From Deltaproteobacteria bacterium (lineage in GTDB: Bacteria > Desulfobacterota > Binatia > Binatales > Binataceae): DNA of 7,546 nt. Made by a program: the position numbers and the translations under genes. The DNA lies in NCBI GenBank assembly GCA_027403435.1, contig DAHZDR010000221.1, positions 1-7,546 on the forward strand, in the 5' to 3' direction. Shown here piece after piece: positions 6,238 to 7,546 of this stretch (position 1 is its first letter; every line of letters starts with the position of its first letter). The notes below the pieces were generated by a model. That model ran no database searches. It worked only from the letters and a program-made list of their open reading frames with translations, and had not been told where the DNA came from.

Positions 6238-7546
6238 CCCCGCCGCGAATTCCGGCGGCGCCGAACGCGCGCTGCTCGACCTGATGGCGAGCGTGGCGGC
6301 GGCGCGGCCGCAATGGCGGCTCGAATTGATCGCGGCGGCCGACGGCGACCTGATTCGCGAAGCGCAAGCAATGAACGTGGCCGTCTCGGTAAGCCATTTT
6401 CCGCGGCCGCTCGCGGCGATCGGCGACGCCGGCGCCGGCGGCCCGGCCGGCAATCACGCCCACACGCTGGCGATCGCCGCCCGGCTCGCCGCCGCCGCGC
6501 CGGCGACCGCCGGTTATGCCCGCGCGCTCGGCCGCGCGATCGCCCAAAGCGCGCCAAACGTGATTCATACCAACGTCTTCAAAATGCATGTGCTGGGCGC
6601 ATGGGCCGCGCCGCGCGCCACGCCCGTCATCTGGCATCTGCACGACTATGTGCGGGCGCGCCCAATGATGTCGTGGCTGTTGCGCGCGCAGGTGCGCCGC
6701 GCTTGGGCGATTATCGCCAACTCGATGAGCGTCGCGGACGACGCGCGCGCCGCGTTCGGCGGTTGCGGCCGGATCTTCACGATCCATAACGCGATCGACC
6801 TGCAACGCTTCACGCCCGCCGGTCCACGACTCGACCTCGACCGGCTGGCCGGGATGGCGCCGCTCGGCGCAGGCGGCGTGCGCGCCGGCCTGGTCGCCAC
6901 GCTCGCGCGCTGGAAGGGCCATCGCACGTTCCTGCGCGCGCTGGCCGCGCTGCCAGCCGCATCGCCAGTGCGCGGCTACGTGATCGGCGGACCGCTTTAC
7001 GAGACCGTCGGCAGCCAGCACGCGCTCGACGATTTGCGCGAATTCGCCAGTTCGCTCGGACTGGGCGATCGCGTCGGTTTCACCGGCTTCCTCGCCGACG
7101 CTCCCGCCGCCCTGCGCGCGCTCGATATCGTCGTCCACGCCAGCACCGCGCCGGAACCGTTCGGCCTGGTAATCGCCGAGGCGATGGCTTGCGGACGGGC
7201 GGTCGTCGCCAGCGCGGCGGGCGGCGCGACCGAACTTTTCATTGATGGCGCCGAGGCGCTGAGCCATCGGCCGGGCGACGCCGCCGGACTCGCGGAGACG
7301 ATCGCGCGGCTGGCGGCCGACCGCGAATTGCGCCTGCGCCTGGGCGCCAACGCCGCCGCGGCCGCCGCCCGGCGCTTCACGCGGACGCGGCTCGCGGCGG
7401 AACTGATGCCGCTTTACGAACGCGCCGCCGGCGCCCTCAATTCGACACCGCCGGCCCGCCTGAGCGCGGCGATGGAATCTCCTTTGCGCATACTGCACGT
7501 CCATAGCGGAAATCTTTACGGCGGCGTCGAAACCGCGCTGCTGACG
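6218..7546 (+). CDS. GT4-type glycosyltransferase, apparently fused to a second glycosyltransferase; 3'-truncated
   Basis: The frame is open from ATG 6218 to the window edge (443 codons). Residues 1-418 form a complete retaining GT-B enzyme of family GT4 type. The N-terminal strand and glycine loop are LLFLSPAANSGGAER (G13-G14), followed by WHLHDY, NSMSVADDAR (the hinge side) and IHNAIDLQRF (H190-D194). The C-terminal Rossmann half starts at LVATLARWKGH (R231, K233, likely phosphate contacts) and continues with GYVIGGPLYE and RVGFTGFLAD. The EX7E motif is E313-PFGLVIA-E321, with E321 in the nucleotide-sugar site of this family, followed by EAMACGRAVVAS and GGATELF. It probably adds one sugar to the lipid-linked repeat at the inner membrane; donor and acceptor cannot be read from the sequence. 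An Ala/Gly-rich patch sits near 62-105. There is no stop after the GT4 domain: a linker (LNSTPPARLSAA) leads into a new GT N-terminus at M419. The gene overlaps the ligase gene by 20 bases. Confidence 0.88.
   Translation, partial: MKLLFLSPAANSGGAERALLDLMASVAAARPQWRLELIAAADGDLIREAQAMNVAVSVSHFPRPLAAIGDAGAGGPAGNHAHTLAIAARLAAAAPATAGYARALGRAIAQSAPNVIHTNVFKMHVLGAWAAPRATPVIWHLHDYVRARPMMSWLLRAQVRRAWAIIANSMSVADDARAAFGGCGRIFTIHNAIDLQRFTPAGPRLDLDRLAGMAPLGAGGVRAGLVATLARWKGHRTFLRALAALPAASPVRGYVIGGPLYETVGSQHALDDLREFASSLGLGDRVGFTGFLADAPAALRALDIVVHASTAPEPFGLVIAEAMACGRAVVASAAGGATELFIDGAEALSHRPGDAAGLAETIARLAADRELRLRLGANAAAAAARRFTRTRLAAELMPLYERAAGALNSTPPARLSAAMESPLRILHVHSGNLYGGVETALLT
7472..7546 (+). other. Start of a second glycosyltransferase domain in the same frame
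   Basis: From Met419 the frame encodes SPLRILHVHSGNLYGGVET and then ALLT to the window edge. This matches the first strand and glycine-rich loop (GGVE) that open GT4-type GT-B enzymes, as GGAER does in the preceding domain. It is in frame with the upstream GT4, with no stop between them, and is cut by the edge after 25 residues. It could be a second catalytic domain of one polypeptide, or a separate gene if a frameshift upstream hides a stop. ATG 7472 has no evident Shine-Dalgarno sequence. Confidence 0.7.

Noticed and set aside
5050..6453. 467-codon open frame on the minus strand opposite the TPR region
   Set aside because: Low-complexity Arg/Gly-rich translation with no motif. The + strand has clear TPR repeats and the start of a GT.
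4015..7072. Eight copies of the palindrome GCGATCGC (at 4015, 4027, 4435, 5026, 5983, 6470, 6536 and 7065), like the cyanobacterial HIP1 repeat
   Set aside because: Seven of the eight sit in frame as GCG-ATC-GC(C/G) and encode Ala-Ile-Ala in Ala-rich proteins using preferred codons. None occurs in the first 4 kb, so codon usage explains most of the excess. A genome-wide count against a codon-preserving shuffle would settle it.
5996..7504. 502-codon open frame on the minus strand across the glycosyltransferase gene
   Set aside because: It lies opposite a well-supported GT4 coding frame. Its translation is Arg/Gly/Ala-rich without recognisable domains, as expected for a shadow frame in GC-rich DNA.

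Overview
The window is a GC-rich, tightly packed stretch of a surface-polysaccharide (exopolysaccharide or capsule) locus. All four supported genes are on the + strand. In order they are the 3' part of an outer-membrane polysaccharide export protein (Wza/GumB type), a complete Wzc-type polysaccharide co-polymerase with a fused tyrosine autokinase, a 975-residue O-antigen ligase/Wzy-like membrane protein with a C-terminal TPR region, and a GT4-type glycosyltransferase that runs off the 3' edge. An outer-membrane export channel plus a BY-kinase indicates a diderm (Gram-negative) bacterium. High GC, strong G/C preference at third codon positions, Ala-rich low-complexity inserts and the ligase-TPR fusion would fit several high-GC diderm phyla, such as Desulfobacterota, Acidobacteriota or Myxococcota relatives. 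The sequence alone does not decide the phylum.

Layout: 1-860 is the export protein, open at the 5' edge, with the end of one SLBB domain, a long Ala/Pro/Gly-rich insertion and a second SLBB domain. Its TAA overlaps the ATG of the kinase by one base (860). The kinase (860-3244) has two membrane segments, a periplasmic coiled-coil region, Walker A, A' and B motifs and a C-terminal tyrosine cluster. A 65-base gap follows with no visible terminator. The ligase/polymerase gene most simply starts at TTG 3310 and ends at 6237. The glycosyltransferase begins inside it, at ATG 6218 (20-base overlap), and stays open to 7546. No gap exceeds 300 bases, and I see no RNA gene, mobile element, CRISPR array or clear promoter.

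Working together (family knowledge): glycosyltransferases build a lipid-linked repeat unit in the cytoplasm. The Wzy/WaaL-type protein polymerises or transfers the glycan at the periplasmic face. The Wzc-like kinase controls chain length and assembly through cycles of tyrosine phosphorylation, and the Wza-like channel exports the chain. A flippase, a phosphatase and an initiating transferase are not in the window.

The most interesting point is at the 3' end. After a complete GT4 enzyme of about 418 residues, the same frame continues without a stop into a fresh glycosyltransferase N-terminus (Met at 7472, with a GGVET-type loop). This implies a two-domain glycosyltransferase fusion, or a hidden frameshift. 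Other points are a glutamate in place of the usual histidine in the ligase motif, large low-complexity inserts in the export protein and ligase, and the uncertain start of the ligase gene.
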